A stretch of DNA of 64,000 bases from Simmondsia chinensis (lineage: Eukaryota > Streptophyta > Magnoliopsida > Caryophyllales > Simmondsiaceae): positions 79,501 through 143,500 of the forward strand of contig JAGTTD010000010.1 in NCBI GenBank assembly GCA_018398585.1. The letters run 5' to 3'. The number at the start of each line of letters is the position of its first letter. Positions within the stretch are counted from its first letter, which is position 1. The notes beneath the pieces were generated by a model that was not told the DNA's origin, made no database searches, and was given only the letters and a program-made list of their open reading frames with translations. Positions 22,201-32,926 of this stretch are shown in pieces. The translations under genes were made by a program, and so were the position numbers.

Positions 22201-23957
22201 TAATTGATAAAAGGTTGTGCGTAAGGTGAGGTACAAGCATGACATTTCGTAATTTAAGAGAAGTAGGGGTGGGTATGGTAGTGGAGCCCATATGTGTCAC
22301 AGGTAATAACGCACCATTTCCTACTAGCACACCTTTATGCCCAGAATAAGGAAGAAGGTTAGAGAGAATATCTGCGTTTGGCATCATATGATTCATAGCA
22401 CCAAAGTCCGGGTACCAATTGCAGTCGTGCGGTTCTCCAATAGTCATTGCAGCAAATGATTGAGAGGGATCAGAATAGGAGGTACTGTCAAAACGTTAAG
22501 AACAGGTGACAACCGTGTGTCCAAATTGGGAGCAGATTTGACATTGTTGAGGACCGGGCCCGAGCACACCTGCATTAGTGTTAGGGGGGAGGCCGAACGG
22601 GGGTTGAACTGAGATAGGGTGGGGGGTCCAGCAGGCGGGGCCGGGTTGGGGTTCTGGTACGGTTGACCACTGCGTCTCCCACGGCCACCGCACTTGCCTT
22701 GACCTCGGCCACGACTGTGGTTGCCGCGGCCCTGCGACTGGCCTGGTTGCGGTTGTCCTTGAGCCACGATGGCGTTGCTGGGGTTGGGATTGGAACGTCC
22801 AAATTGTTGAGTTAAGGCAACCTCTTCATTGAGGAGAGAGGTTTTTAACTCTTTATAGGTGTATTGTTTGTTTCTTTGTCGTGTAAATGTGGCAAAAGCG
22901 GCGTATTCGGGAGTTAAACCATAGATTGCAAAGTGTTGAAATTCTTTTTGTGAAACACGAGAGTCAATGGCAGCTAAGTCGTCCGTTATTGATTTTAATT
23001 CTGAGAGATAGGCATCCATTGTTTTGCCATCTTTTCGGTGATTGATTAATTGGGTCCGGAGATCAAACTCCTTAGCCATAGAATGATCCCTAAAACATGT
23101 AGCAAGGGCATCCCACATAACTTTTGAGGTAGAGTGGCGTACAATGTCATTTAATAATGGACGAGCTAGGGTCGCGGCAATGCGATTCGTGCGTAGCCAT
23201 GAGAGGTGGTCAGGGTTAGGGTAGGTCGATCCATTTGGGAGAGTTATTTGGGCAGGGGGATAGGGGTAGGTACCATCAATAAACCCTAACAATTAGTGAG
23301 ATATTAGCAGCATATTGAATTGTTCACGCCAAGGCGGATAATCAGTAGTGGATTCAAGTTTTATAGTAACGATATTTGTAATGTTAGAAAGGGAAATTAA
23401 AACAGGGGAAGAGAGATGACTGTATAAATTAGAGTTTGCTGAGTTAGGGTTTGTGTAAATTGGGTTTGTATAATTAGGGTTGGGGATGGTAATATTTGAT
23501 AGTCCAACCCCTCCATTGGTACTATGGAGTAGCCGGGGGGGGGGGGGGGGGGGGGGGGGGATGGACCGCGCTACCACTGCAGATGCCCGGGAAGGCACCG
23601 GTGATGGAGGGACCGGCAAGGCCCGTGGGGTGAGAGGAGAGAGAAAATAAGGGGGGGAGAGAAGAAGATGAGGAGATGCCCGAATTAAGTGCCGGGTTCA
23701 TTATAGGCCTCCCAATTGGAGGTGTAGTACCGGAGATGGCGACACCGGCATCAACCGACCGAGGAAGCAAGGCACCGGAGGTGACGGGGCCGACATGGCG
23801 AGGGTCGGTCACCACCCACAATGTAGCGGCGCCAGTCGCTCCCGGTGGGGAACCGGTATTGTCATGACCTGTCTCCACCGACGGTTGAGCAGCGGCAGTT
23901 TGAGAGGAGAGAGGGGGAGAGGGCACTAGCATAGGATCGACTAGGGTTAGAAGCCAT
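19225..23957 (-). pseudogene. Broken copia gag-pol reading frame
   Basis: Reading from 23957 (MASNPSRSYA), the Gag head is interrupted by early stops and a G26 tract (23535-23560). Gag continues with the segment 23619-23293, then an in-frame TAA at 23293-23295 where LLISH meets LLGFIDGTYP, and runs to 22444. Integrase/protease-region frames follow at 22447-21530 and 21618-21052, including zinc-finger-like H..H..C..C residues and WYPDFGAMNHM in the protease position (DFGA for the usual DSGA). Reverse transcriptase is at 20764-19985 (LLYVDNIILT, Asn in place of the second Asp of YVDD). RNase H is at 19929-19225 (ADADWGGCPNTRRSTTGY). At least four frame changes, one stop, the altered YVDD box and the altered protease site make it inactive. 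Confidence 0.85.
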
Positions 23958-24052
23958 TGAAAAAAAAAAAAAATCAAGAATTCAACACACTGCATAAATT
24001 AAGGAAAGAACGAAAACAAAGACGGAAGCGAAAAATTAAATCAGAGTCCAAG

Positions 24053-24063
24053 CTCTGATACCA
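24053..24063 (-). other. Primer-binding site of the degenerate copia element
   Basis: Immediately inside the 5' LTR the minus strand reads TGGTATCAGAG, complementary to the 3' end of initiator tRNA-Met, the usual primer of plant copia elements. The zero-base spacer supports the LTR end proposed at 24064. Confidence 0.75.
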
Positions 24064-24248
24064 TATGAAAGTAGAGAGAAAACTCTATTGAATTGAATAA
24101 ATAAAAGGGTTACCTTTATATAGGCAAGGCACAAATACAATAAAGACAAAAAGGCCCTTGGACTTTACATAGGTCTAGGGGTACAATAGTAATAGCATAT
24201 AGCATGATAAAACCCTAATACAAGATGGTTATAGAATATGCTCTAGTA
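24064..24248 (-). repeat. 5' LTR of the degenerate copia element
   Basis: 185 bp, adjacent to the tRNA-Met primer-binding site. It shares most of its sequence with 18976-19217 but lacks two short inserts found there. Confidence 0.85.
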
Positions 24249-27164
24249 ATAGCAACCAATCATGGAATGCTTGCTGGTTTTGCATATGCACACGATCAAC
24301 AGAAAGCCTCATGACAAATAAGTATACTCGTCACGGCATCAGAAGGTGGAGAAAGACACACAGTTCCTAAAACTCGTGGCTTTTGAGTTATTACCCATTA
24401 ATTATTCAGAATTAAAAATAGTAGGTTATAATTCATAAGGTTGTGCACTTGGCATCTGAAGTTGTACAAGATGGAATACCTTCAACCAAAGTTGTCTATG
24501 TACATAGGAGAGATCTGATCAGCTACGGTAAAGCCTCCTACAGTACAAGCAAAAAATACCATTTGCTGCTCCAGAGTACACTTGAGGTTCTCAGACTGCG
24601 TGCAACAAAGAAAGGATATCACCAACTTCATCTTATCTGGAAGCAGAAATGACCGCATCTTGTTGGTGCAAATGCCCAAAATAATTGAATGCCATGCTTA
24701 ATTTGTAATCAAAAACCCATTTTAGGTAACTGATACACTCACCAACAGAAAAAGAAAAGAAAAGAGGGAAATATGCACGTACCGCATATTTATTCAGTAC
24801 ATAATAATGACAACTGAAAAATGACTTAATACTTGTTAGCTTCTCAAGATAATCGAAAACTATTAGTGCTACGCAGATAGTACAAACAACTGAGAATGAG
24901 ACTGTCTCTCGAAGGATACCTTGCGAAACCCATGTGGTTCGCCTTCATATTCTACAAGAGCAACAGGCAATCCTTTTTCCTTAAGGGCCGTGTAGATTTT
25001 ACGTGCCTGCTGAGGATGAACAACCTGAGAACATTGAACCACAAGCAGAACTTGTAACTTGAATTGTAAGGTTAGCAAATAAAGCAAGGAATGAAAATTG
25101 GGGGCAATAAAAAAAGCAAATAGAATAATCTGCATGCTCTCCGCAGCACATTTTAGCAAATCGGAAATGTCAAAAAGTGATACATTCAGCCCAAATACAA
25201 GATTTACATCAATTTGTCTAAGCTTTCTTGTTATGACACACGATTGGATCTCAAAGCTTTGCTGGTGCAGCTGCTTTGAGATCCGATGGGAACTTTACAA
25301 CCACACTGAGAGCCTCACCGATATTTACCTAGCGAATATCAATCTATGCAAGCATCACTCTAATGATCTGCTAAAGCCAGGTTTCCAAGGACACTGAAGA
25401 ACATTCAAAGACAAAGTGCTTTGCCGACATTATTTCCAACCAATCAAGCTGCCAAAACGCACACAAGCCCTGACTGAAGGTCATATAACTTTACATTCAC
25501 GGTCTGGGATATTAGACTCTTAAGAAACTCATATCAGTTGCCTAGAACAAAAGCATCCAATTCTATTGCTTACTCTTGGATATATGACAAGAAAATAGTG
25601 GAGAAAATGATGGGATAGAATACCGTGTCTTCTAGTCCTTGGAATATTATTATAGGGCAAGAAAAATTATCAACAAAGTTGATCGGAGATCTTTCATGAA
25701 GGGCATCATCACTTCCTGTGTAGTTTAGGAGAGAATACTAGATCAGACTTCTATCAAATAAAAATGTAATACATTTGATAAAATTATATATATAAATATA
25801 TAAAAATGTTACAGATGGGAGTCAAGGACATTGGTTATTACTAGCCAGATTCCTGATATAATGAGATTCAAATTTGTGCATCTGGGCACTCAAAGATGCC
25901 AAGTCGGCTATCTGTTCATCCCCGGAAGCACAAATTTAACCATCCATTTCAAACAACCAAAAGGAAAAAGAGAACAGAGGAATCGGTAAGACTGTACTGA
26001 TAAGCAAAAAACTTCAAAATAGAACTCATTGCCCAGTTTCTTTGGCTAATTACAATAGTTCTTTGTAGGCATAGATGTAATATCCAAAGGAGTAGGATAT
26101 AGATTGTAACAACATAACCAAGAATGAAAAATGATCACATGATTCGTGCAACTACAGGGTAAAAGTTTGTCAGAAATTTGTGAAACTACTCGCTCCAAAC
26201 AAAGAAGATCCAGCCTTAAATGTTTCTTTGAAAGCAAGAGACGCCAGTGTTGTATAACCACCAGCAGAGCACCCAGTAATGCAGAGGCGATTCCCATTGA
26301 CCTTTCCACTCTCCACCTTGATAACAAAAAATGAAACAAAAATGATCAACGATATCTCATGGCTATACTGACTAGACAGCATAACAACCTACAAGGAACT
26401 AGGCGGACTTAAAATAAAAGAAATACCAAAAATTTAGCACAATTGCAGCAGTCAACGACGTCAACAATTCCCCAAGACCCTATGAGGCGCTCTCTATACT
26501 CTCTGCCATAACCTTAACATTTGGTAGATGTTAGCCTCAGTAGAAAATATGTACTAATGCACACAATATTTGGATATCAGAGGGGAAATATTTAGTAATA
26601 TAGATCCAGTAGTTACCTGAGCTTCCTCCGTAATTAACATCCACAAACGCCCATCCTCGGCTGGTCCAATATTGAATATTAAGATTCAAGGACCCACGTG
26701 CTTCATCTGTAGGGCCTCCTACTCAATATTAAAATAAGCCACAAAACACAATGAACACAAGTTTTCCATGAACATGGTACATTAGCGTATAAGTAAACAG
26801 GCCAAAATCCCACGCTATGGGCTATGTTGTGTGAAGTTGATGGAGTAGCATAATCCAGAACTAGAGGGTGTCCTTCACAAGGATGCTGCATTAGCAATAA
26901 CGCTGTCGAGCCACTGCAAAAACTGAAGGCACACACATCCACCTCTCAAGTCACAGGTAAAAGCAAAGCGTTTCCTAAAAAACCAAGAAATGGACACCCA
27001 CAAACGTGAAATTCTGATGGGCTTCATTTTTTCCATAATTCCCTATCGAGTTGGCACCTGCTTCTGCCAACTGAACAATCTCAAAGGCAGTCAAATGTAC
27101 GATGTACATGCTGCTTCATGTTAACATCTATTAGGTCTTGCTTGGAAAATGGAATTAAAGCGAC

Positions 27165-27730
27165 CTAATTAAATGGCTCAAACCTGAAATGACCTAACCC
27201 GACTTAAACCGACCTAATCTGATTTAATGTCTGAAGTGACTTAACCTGATTGACCTAAAACTCGAAATGACACTATCTGACTCGGACAACACTTCAATGT
27301 GACCCAAACAAGCTAAGACGAACCCCCAATGACCCAATTAATTGAATTAAAATTTAAGATGCTCAAACCCAAATTGACATGAGCCGACTCAATTACCATC
27401 TAAATTTAATCTGGCCTGAGAGAACCCGAAATTTGAAATAATGCAAATTTGTAGACCCAAAACAAAGATGACTCCAACTCCAAATTACCTGACCTAACTC
27501 AAACACAACCCGTCAAATCCTAAAATAACCCAACTCGATTAAGCTAACATCCAAAATGACTCAAACATGAGACAATCCAACTTGACTAAAACTTGAACCA
27601 AATTGACTCGAAACTCAAGATGAACCAAAGACAAAATGATCCAACCTCGCGAAACCCAAACATAGCCAAGCCAAAACCTAGAGTGATTCAACCCAATTGA
27701 CCCAAAACTCAAAATAACTTGAGCTGTTAT
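27165..27730. repeat. Degenerate minisatellite-like tract in intron 11 of the S9 gene
   Basis: About 560 bp of variations on GACC(T/C)AACC(T/C)GA(C/T)TTAAA and CCAAAATGACCCAA phrases, with no fixed unit length. It is non-coding. Similar GACCCGA/AATGACCC wording occurs near 45.9-46.1 kb and 62.6 kb. Confidence 0.55.
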
Positions 27731-29044
27731 GGAATTACAAGTCCAACCTCTCAGTCCTTTAATTATCCAAACAATGAAATTTCAAATCCATCCTAATTTC
27801 ATTTCCATCAAAATTGAAATGGGGATTGCAATTCTTGAGTCCAATTCCAATTTGATATGCCAAACAGAACTTGCATTGTATGGCCTCATCCGAATTCCAA
27901 AATAAATAATGTAAGCAGGGTAATAAATTAGCTAAGAGAACTGGATAGCATAAGGATTTAGCAATACAACTGAGTCAACTCAAGGTCAAAGAACAGAAAT
28001 ATTCACCACGTACCATGGCTTTCATGTAGCAGTGGGGGCTTCTCTCCCTCACAAGCAACATAGTCAGGATTGCAAGGTGGATAGAAGTACGCATATGCAT
28101 ATTGATCATCAACTCCAGACGAGAATTTAATTAATTCAGCGTGACTAATATATGGTTCATACTGTTTCATGTCTGAGGTACAAGACCAAATAATCTTAAC
28201 ATCAACTGCCTGTGATTTATCATCATTTAGATTCACCTGCCAAAGTAGGGTGTCAGAACTGCCAACTAACTGGAGCAGAGGGTTAAAACATCAAGACGAA
28301 ATCTGCAGTGTACCTTTAACAACGATGATGGATTCACGGTGGAGGCTCCCTCAATATAAAGAAAATGGTCCCCTGTGATCTGAGCAAGAATAAGGAGATT
28401 AGCTGTAACTGGGAGATGATAAGATCTAGCAAAAGGCATTACGGAGCTAATGAAGTGGGTTATTAAACAAAAGACTTGAAAATTTGGACTTACTATGTTC
28501 CTTAAATCATTAATAGGAACATCAACAACTGACAGCGAATTCTGAACTTCATCTATGATTCCAAGATATGATATCCCATTCTTCCTGTATATTGGCAAAC
28601 AAAGGGCAACCTGCCATTAATCAACTAACAGAATCCCCAAAGGTTAAATTGCATGAACAATGTCGAGATATAAAGCCTCTTAAAGAGACACCTGTATGTG
28701 CAAGCCAATAAGTTACTTTGCCTCTCACTCTTAACAAAATCATATCAGCTGATTCCAAAAACCCACATTGGCCTTGTGAACTCAGCATCCAAAGAACAAA
28801 GTGGTGAGATTTCATTTGTTTGTTCAATCTGCATCAAGACATAAGTTAAGCCTACATAGTAAAAGGGTATCACATTTACAACCAGTGTGAATTGCTGATC
28901 TCTAGGAATCTAGACACGCAAACTAACACGCGCACATGTCCAAAAGTAAAAACATCGTCAAGGTCACGGCAACCAGCATAGGGTCAGCAGAGCAACCATT
29001 CCAGAAGTTAAATGGGGCTTAACATATATATAGTCATTTGTCAA

Positions 29045-29343
29045 TCTACAAACCTATACTTTGCCAACTTTATCAATTTAGTGATTTACTTTTAGGTGTA
29101 TCAATTTAGTCCTTGTACAATTTACAATGTGTAATTTAGTCCTATAGTGAAATCGAAGTTAAGTTAATGATATAATTTCTAATGTTCCGGTCATGTTAAA
29201 TGCAAGTAACCCACTACAACCCGGTCAGTTGACCTAGCTTAAACACACCTGTAACCCAGCCATTAAAAACTCAATCCCAACTTAACGTCAATTTTACTCT
29301 AGGACTAAATTGACACAATGGACAAATTATAGAAACTTATGAC
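29045..29343. mobile_element. MITE-like element in intron 7 of the S9 gene
   Basis: The left end (CTATACTTTGCCAAC...ATCAATTTAGT) and the reverse complement of the right end (CTATAATTTGTCCATT...GTCAATTTAGT) are imperfect inverted repeats of ~40 bp. Internal repeats of AATTTAGTCCT are typical of a widespread plant MITE type. ACATATATATA occurs on both sides and could be the target duplication, but the tract is too simple to be sure. Confidence 0.4.
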
Positions 29344-30029
29344 GTGTATACATATATATATGCACTTATCCTTAATTGAAGAAAATGTCAAACAAAACCA
29401 GCATGAATACCATTTGTAGATGTTCCAGAACCCCGTCTTCCTGTCGGAAACAAAAAATAGTTCCCCTGCATAAGATGAAAAGAACAGAAGTTTTAACAGC
29501 ATTTCATCAGTTCACAATGACTTGCCTCTTTTCATCAGTCAATTCATCATGCAAAGTGTATGCATTGTGTCAAGATTCTAGAAGATCTACAGCGTAGCAA
29601 GCTCTGATACTGCACAGATTCTCTTACTCTCGGAAGACCATTTAGGCTCAGATGGCGACTCTATTAACTTTGGGTCACCACCGGCAATACATATCCGCTT
29701 GTAGACATCTCTGCATAAAAAGGTTAGATCATTTATTCAGCTTTCTTCGTATAGTTTGAAGCTTAAATGGCACACTTATGTATAGAAGAATTAGAAAATT
29801 ATACAAGCTTACGGAGTAGGATTGTTTGGAAATACAATGGCAACCTTAGAGAGAAATTACTTACCCATTTTCAGAAATATAACCCACCCACAGCTCGGCC
29901 CTGTCCCAGGGCATGTTGGGGTGAGCCCATTCAATCCATGCCATTCGCCCCCCCTTTCTATCAACACGTGGGAAAGCATAGAAATCATTACCACTGACCA
30001 ACAGTTTTGGTTCTGCAAATCAAAAGATT

Positions 30030-31074
30030 TGTTAGTGTATTTTCAAAATATGTGTTGATAAATGTGCATATAAATGTGTTAAATGTTGTATATATATGTA
30101 TAAGATATATTTGAGGTTGTCCCGATGCTTGTTTGAATGATTAGAGCTTGTTGGGGGTGTGTGTCGACACATGGGCCATGTGTGTCGACACAAAATCCTA
30201 CAGAACGCAGGGAAGACAGCTGTGTGTCGACACACATGGCCCGTGTGTCGACACACAGCCCATTACAGTAGCCCATGAGTGAAACCTGTGTGTCGACACA
30301 CAGGCTTACAGAAAGCCCGTGTGTCGACACACAACTTCGTGATACAGTATACAATTTGTTAGGAAATTCCTTAAGAATAAGTTTGTTACTGATTTCATTT
30401 TTATTTCTTTTCCTTTCTGTTATCTGACAAGTTAGTTAGAGGCAGCACTTGTGGCATGAGCTGGGTAGAATTTAGCTATATATTTCCTTGTCATCAGCAT
30501 GAGAATATTATCCAATGAAATACAATTTTTCCTTCCTTCTCCTCCTATTGTTCTGTAATCTGCTTCTTCCTCTACTATATCCTGATTTCTGCATAAAATT
30601 AAAGAGTTTAACTCTGCTATTATTATAATTGGCATCACTTCGACACATAGGTCGGTTTTGACGGTTTTCTGTGCGGTTTCTTCCCAGTTCTTTTATGTGT
30701 TTATGGCTCTTCGTTTGGGACGTCTCTCTGACATGATATACAGATATATACCCCCACTCTTGTGATGAGAAAAAACACATGAATTTGTAGAGAAAATCAT
30801 AAGAGAGACAATTGAAGAACTTCATCAAAAGTTCTTGTGTTCTTGTGTGAGTTTTCAATTGTGTGTAGTTTTTGATCAGGCCAATCTCTAGTCATCTTTA
30901 TCAGTTTCTCCACATACACATCTTCACTCTATATTTGGTAGTTGTTGTATCCCTGAGGATATTTCGTATACCGAAATAAGTCTTAAGGAAAGTGATTACA
31001 CGCCTCAACACCTGAGATCTTTTGGATACCCGATTGCAAGGTTTTTGCAAGTATTTTTCTGAATTTTTCTAACA
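30030..31074 (+). mobile_element. Solo LTR A (palindrome-rich family) in intron 4 of the S9 gene
   Basis: 1,045 bp starting TGTTAG and ending CTAACA, flanked by the perfect 5-bp duplication AGATT (30025-30029 and 31075-31079). No internal region is present, so this is a solo LTR. Six copies of a palindrome centred on GTCGAC lie at 30163-30328. Its left end is only 16 bp from the splice acceptor of exon 5 (minus strand). A second diverged copy lies at 32038-32853 in the opposite orientation. Confidence 0.85.
30157..30332. repeat. Array of six TGTGTCGACACA palindromes in solo LTR A
   Basis: GTCGAC cores start at 30163, 30184, 30226, 30247, 30292 and 30323, giving spacings of 21, 42, 21, 45 and 31 bp. 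Most units extend to 12-16 bp of perfect dyad symmetry (TGTGTGTCGACACACA). The spacers are unrelated to each other. Confidence 0.9.
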
Positions 31075-32037
31075 AGATTGAGGTTTGATCTCACTATTGG
31101 TGGCCAGCCACATCATAAAGCATTAGTTGAAAGAAATCTCATGTTGCCTTAGAACTTATAAATCAAAGGTATTTAGGCATAGGGACTCATTCAGGGCTCC
31201 TGTTACCTTGCGTATTGTCCCCATGAAGGGACACAGCAACAATTTCTGTGCTCGGATGTTTGATGTTTCCACGATGATCTACCAAAAGAAAAAGATGAAT
31301 GAATGACAGAGGAGTAAGCTTCGGAAATACTATCAACTAGCATGTTTACCTTCGAGGACAGTGATATATCGGTTAAAGCGTTCATGAACCACTCCATCTG
31401 CATACCGGACAACTGGCCCACCATAATTCGGTGTCAATGGTACAGGCGCAGAACCTACAAACCAACAGGAGGAAACCCAATAAGTAGATGGTGAGCCTGA
31501 TAACAGCTTCTTAAAGATCTACTTACAGATTCAAAAGGCAAGAAAAACACTCCTGCTGTGCATAAGTTCAAAAAAAGATCAGAAGAGTAAGATTCCAGTA
31601 CATCACAGGGCTTTGATATTGGATTTGCATTGGATATCGCTCTTGATTATTAGTGGTTAATAGACAGGCATTGAAGCGGGGTATCTCTTCACAAGCTATC
31701 ATATCAAGGAGAATGGGTTCTTGCGTTCATTAGGATTTCTATTGGGATGAATGACAAGCCCCACATATGCAGCTGCTCCCTCAAATCCTCAGTAACTTTA
31801 ATCTCGCATTGTCCCCATACAGGAAACATGCCGATGGAGTTTCTTTCTTTTCTGGAGTAAATAGAAGAAATTGCCTCTTATACTTTCTTAGAACTACTAC
31901 CTTCATTGCCGAGGAATTTATGGGCAGGAGAAGCTGACAACTTCTCCCAGCTAACCACGATGCAACAAGCAGTCACAAAGACGCCTTTATGCATATAATT
32001 TCCAGCTGTCTGCTAACAATTAATATCTATATGTGTT

Positions 32038-32853
32038 TGTTAGGAAAAATTCAGAAAATACTTGCAAAAACCTTGCAACCGGGTATCCAAACGATCTCAG
32101 GTGTTGAGGCGTGTGATCACTATCCTTAAGGTTTATTTCGGTATACGAAATATCCTCGGGGATACAACAACTATCAAAATATGGAGTGAAGAAGTGTATG
32201 GGAAGAGATTGATGAAGATGTCTAGAAATTGGTTGATTTAGAGAACTCACCCTTTGATAAACTCACATAGAATACAAGAACCAAGAAGATGTTCTTCAAA
32301 ATTCTTTCTTGTGAAATTCCACTTCAATTTATATGTTTTCTTTTTCTTGATGAGAGGGGAGAATATCTGGTCTATTCTCTTCTGTAAAAAATGTCCCAAA
32401 ACCAAGAGCATCAATATATAAAAGAACTGGGAAGAAACCGCGTAGAAAACCGTCAAAACCGACCTTTGTGTCGAAGTTGTGTGTCGACACACAGCTTTCT
32501 GTAAGCCTGTGTGTCGATACTGTCGACACACAGATCGACACACTGGCTCACTGTAAGCCTGTGTGTCGACACACAATTTCTGTGTGTCGACACACAGGTT
32601 CCTTCGTGCGCACCCGAAACGGGCTGTGTGTCGACACACGGGCCATGTGTGTCGACACACAGCTATCTCCCCTGCGTTCTATAGGATTTTGTGTCGACAC
32701 ATATGACCCATGTGTCGACACATACTCCCAATGATGCTCTAATCACTCATACAAGTATCGGGACAATCTCAAATACATCTTATATACATATAAACAATAT
32801 TTAACATACATATATCCATTTTATACAACGAATATTTGGAAAATACATCAACA
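32038..32853 (-). mobile_element. Solo LTR B (same family as A, inverted) in intron 2 of the S9 gene
   Basis: 816 bp; on the minus strand it runs TGTTGATGTATTTTCC to TTTTTCCTAACA and aligns along its length with LTR A, with some segments missing. Flanks GTGTT and ATGTT give a 4-of-5 target duplication. It carries eight intact and some mutated GTCGAC palindromes. Confidence 0.8.
32477..32724. repeat. Array of eight TGTGTCGACACA palindromes in solo LTR B
   Basis: Intact GTCGAC cores start at 32483, 32522, 32565, 32586, 32630, 32651, 32693 and 32714: spacings 39, 43, 21, 44, 21, 42, 21. Mutated copies are seen at about 32470, 32513 and 32534. The alternating 21/42-45 pattern matches LTR A. Confidence 0.9.
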
Positions 32854-32926
32854 ATGTTACCTACATTTTTGTGACAATCAGTAAGCGCATTTGTAAATAT
32901 TATTGGTTCCTATTATTATTTGATGC

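Larger units (their letters stand above)
18976..24248 (-). mobile_element. Degenerate Ty1/copia retrotransposon with TA...TA LTR ends
   Basis: Complete in outline: 5' LTR 24064-24248, primer-binding site, broken gag-pol, G-rich polypurine tract just inside the 3' LTR (about 19218-19230), and 3' LTR 18976-19217. A 5-bp target duplication ATAGC flanks it (18971-18975, 24249-24253). If those bounds are right, the LTRs begin TA(C/T)TAGAGC and end CTTTCATA on the element's own strand, instead of TG...CA. The LTRs differ in length (185 versus 242 bp) and by several substitutions, so the insertion is old. It lies about 230 bp past the stop of the S9 peptidase gene in the same orientation. Confidence 0.85.

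Noticed and set aside
28745..28747. TGA read as selenocysteine in the S9 gene
   Set aside because: Land plants lack the selenocysteine machinery, and the position is not catalytic in this family.
30157..32724. CRISPR-like or satellite array made of the GTCGAC palindromes
   Set aside because: The repeats are short palindromes within solo LTRs of a plant genome, with spacers of a few fixed lengths and no associated genes.
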